From positions 186,001 to 250,000 of the forward strand of contig VXAZ01006908.1 in NCBI GenBank assembly GCA_013399875.1: a DNA stretch of 64,000 nt, given 5' to 3'. The notes below the pieces were generated by a model. It was given only the letters and a program-made list of their open reading frames with translations. It searched no databases and had not been told where the DNA came from. Each line of letters begins with the position of its first letter. Within the stretch, counting starts at the first letter, position 1. Below, piece by piece: positions 63,893-64,000 of this stretch. The translations under genes and the position numbers were made by a program. Origin of the DNA: Gymnorhina tibicen (Eukaryota; Chordata; Aves; Passeriformes; Artamidae).

Positions 63893-64000
63893 CTCACAGA
63901 ATCAGAGAATGGTCAAGGTTGGAAGGGACCACAGTGCATCATCTAAGCCAACCTTCCTGCTCTAGCAGGGTCATCTCAGAGCACAAGGCAGAGGATTGTA
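63893..64000 (-). mobile_element. CR1 LINE, cut by the window end
   Basis: TCACAGAATCAGAGAATGG followed by TCAAGGTTGGAAGGGACCAC and TGCTCTAGCAGGGTCATCTC is the reverse CR1 tail and 3' untranslated region of the same broad subfamily as the 20545 copy. The element is still recognisable at the last base and probably continues outside. Confidence 0.88.

Noticed and set aside
1..64000. tRNA, snRNA, rRNA or microRNA genes
   Set aside because: No B-box-like GGTTCGAATCC words, no conserved small RNA cores and no hairpin of precursor length were seen.
1..64000. Intact provirus or endogenous viral genes (gag, pol, env or non-retroviral)
   Set aside because: All three LTRs stand alone and no frame resembles viral proteins.
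1..64000. CRISPR array, operon or other prokaryotic system
   Set aside because: CR1 elements and avian LTRs place the DNA in a bird nucleus; the short direct repeats seen have no spacer structure.

Overview
The window is repeat-punctuated, AT-rich, non-coding DNA from a bird nuclear genome. The evidence is nine fragments of CR1 (the dominant avian LINE) with their diagnostic 3' tails of ATTCTATG-like 8-mers, plus three long terminal repeats (LTRs) that resemble endogenous retrovirus LTR families widespread in birds. The short run of N bases at 43668-43675 shows that this is a draft assembly. I cannot name the species.

I find no convincing protein-coding exon, tRNA, rRNA, snoRNA or CRISPR array. 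Most open reading frames are short, several begin at TTG or GTG, and the longer ones with recognisable content are frames within CR1 or LTR DNA. The window is best read as a gene desert or the inside of a very large intron.

Layout. 1-3796: unique sequence with a 169-base G-free A/C tract (2008-2176). 3797-4998: solo LTR 1, minus strand, with TATA box, AATAAA signal and internal degenerate repeats. 5870-6845: solo LTR 2, minus strand, carrying a nested CR1 tail. 6846-17098: long unique stretch with one A/C tract and a weak exon-like island near 14290-14491. 17099-32804: CR1-rich zone (17099, 20545, 23299 and 30448 on minus; 32605 on plus) with ancient repeat relics near 25850, 27315 and 31350. 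32805-43366: unique, with a 48-bp tandem duplication at 36136-36231. 43367-44093: solo LTR 3 (ERVL-like), minus strand, containing a perfect (TAAAAA)18 hexamer array and the assembly gap; a CR1 tail follows. 44451-62490: mostly unique, with a G-quadruplex motif, a CR1 tail at 50111, a homeodomain-type palindrome at 53393-53409 and an AT microsatellite near 57815. 62490-64000: a locally CpG-dense block, a very strong G-quadruplex motif, a stretch that reads like a conserved regulatory element, and a last CR1 cut by the window end.

There is no gene network to describe. The most informative large-scale signal is orientation: 11 of 12 oriented mobile elements lie on the minus strand, as expected if the window is an intron of a plus-strand gene. 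Recognisable mobile elements cover roughly 9% of the window, an ordinary bird value. Family assignments rest on recall of consensus features, not a database search. I found no convincing undescribed biological system.
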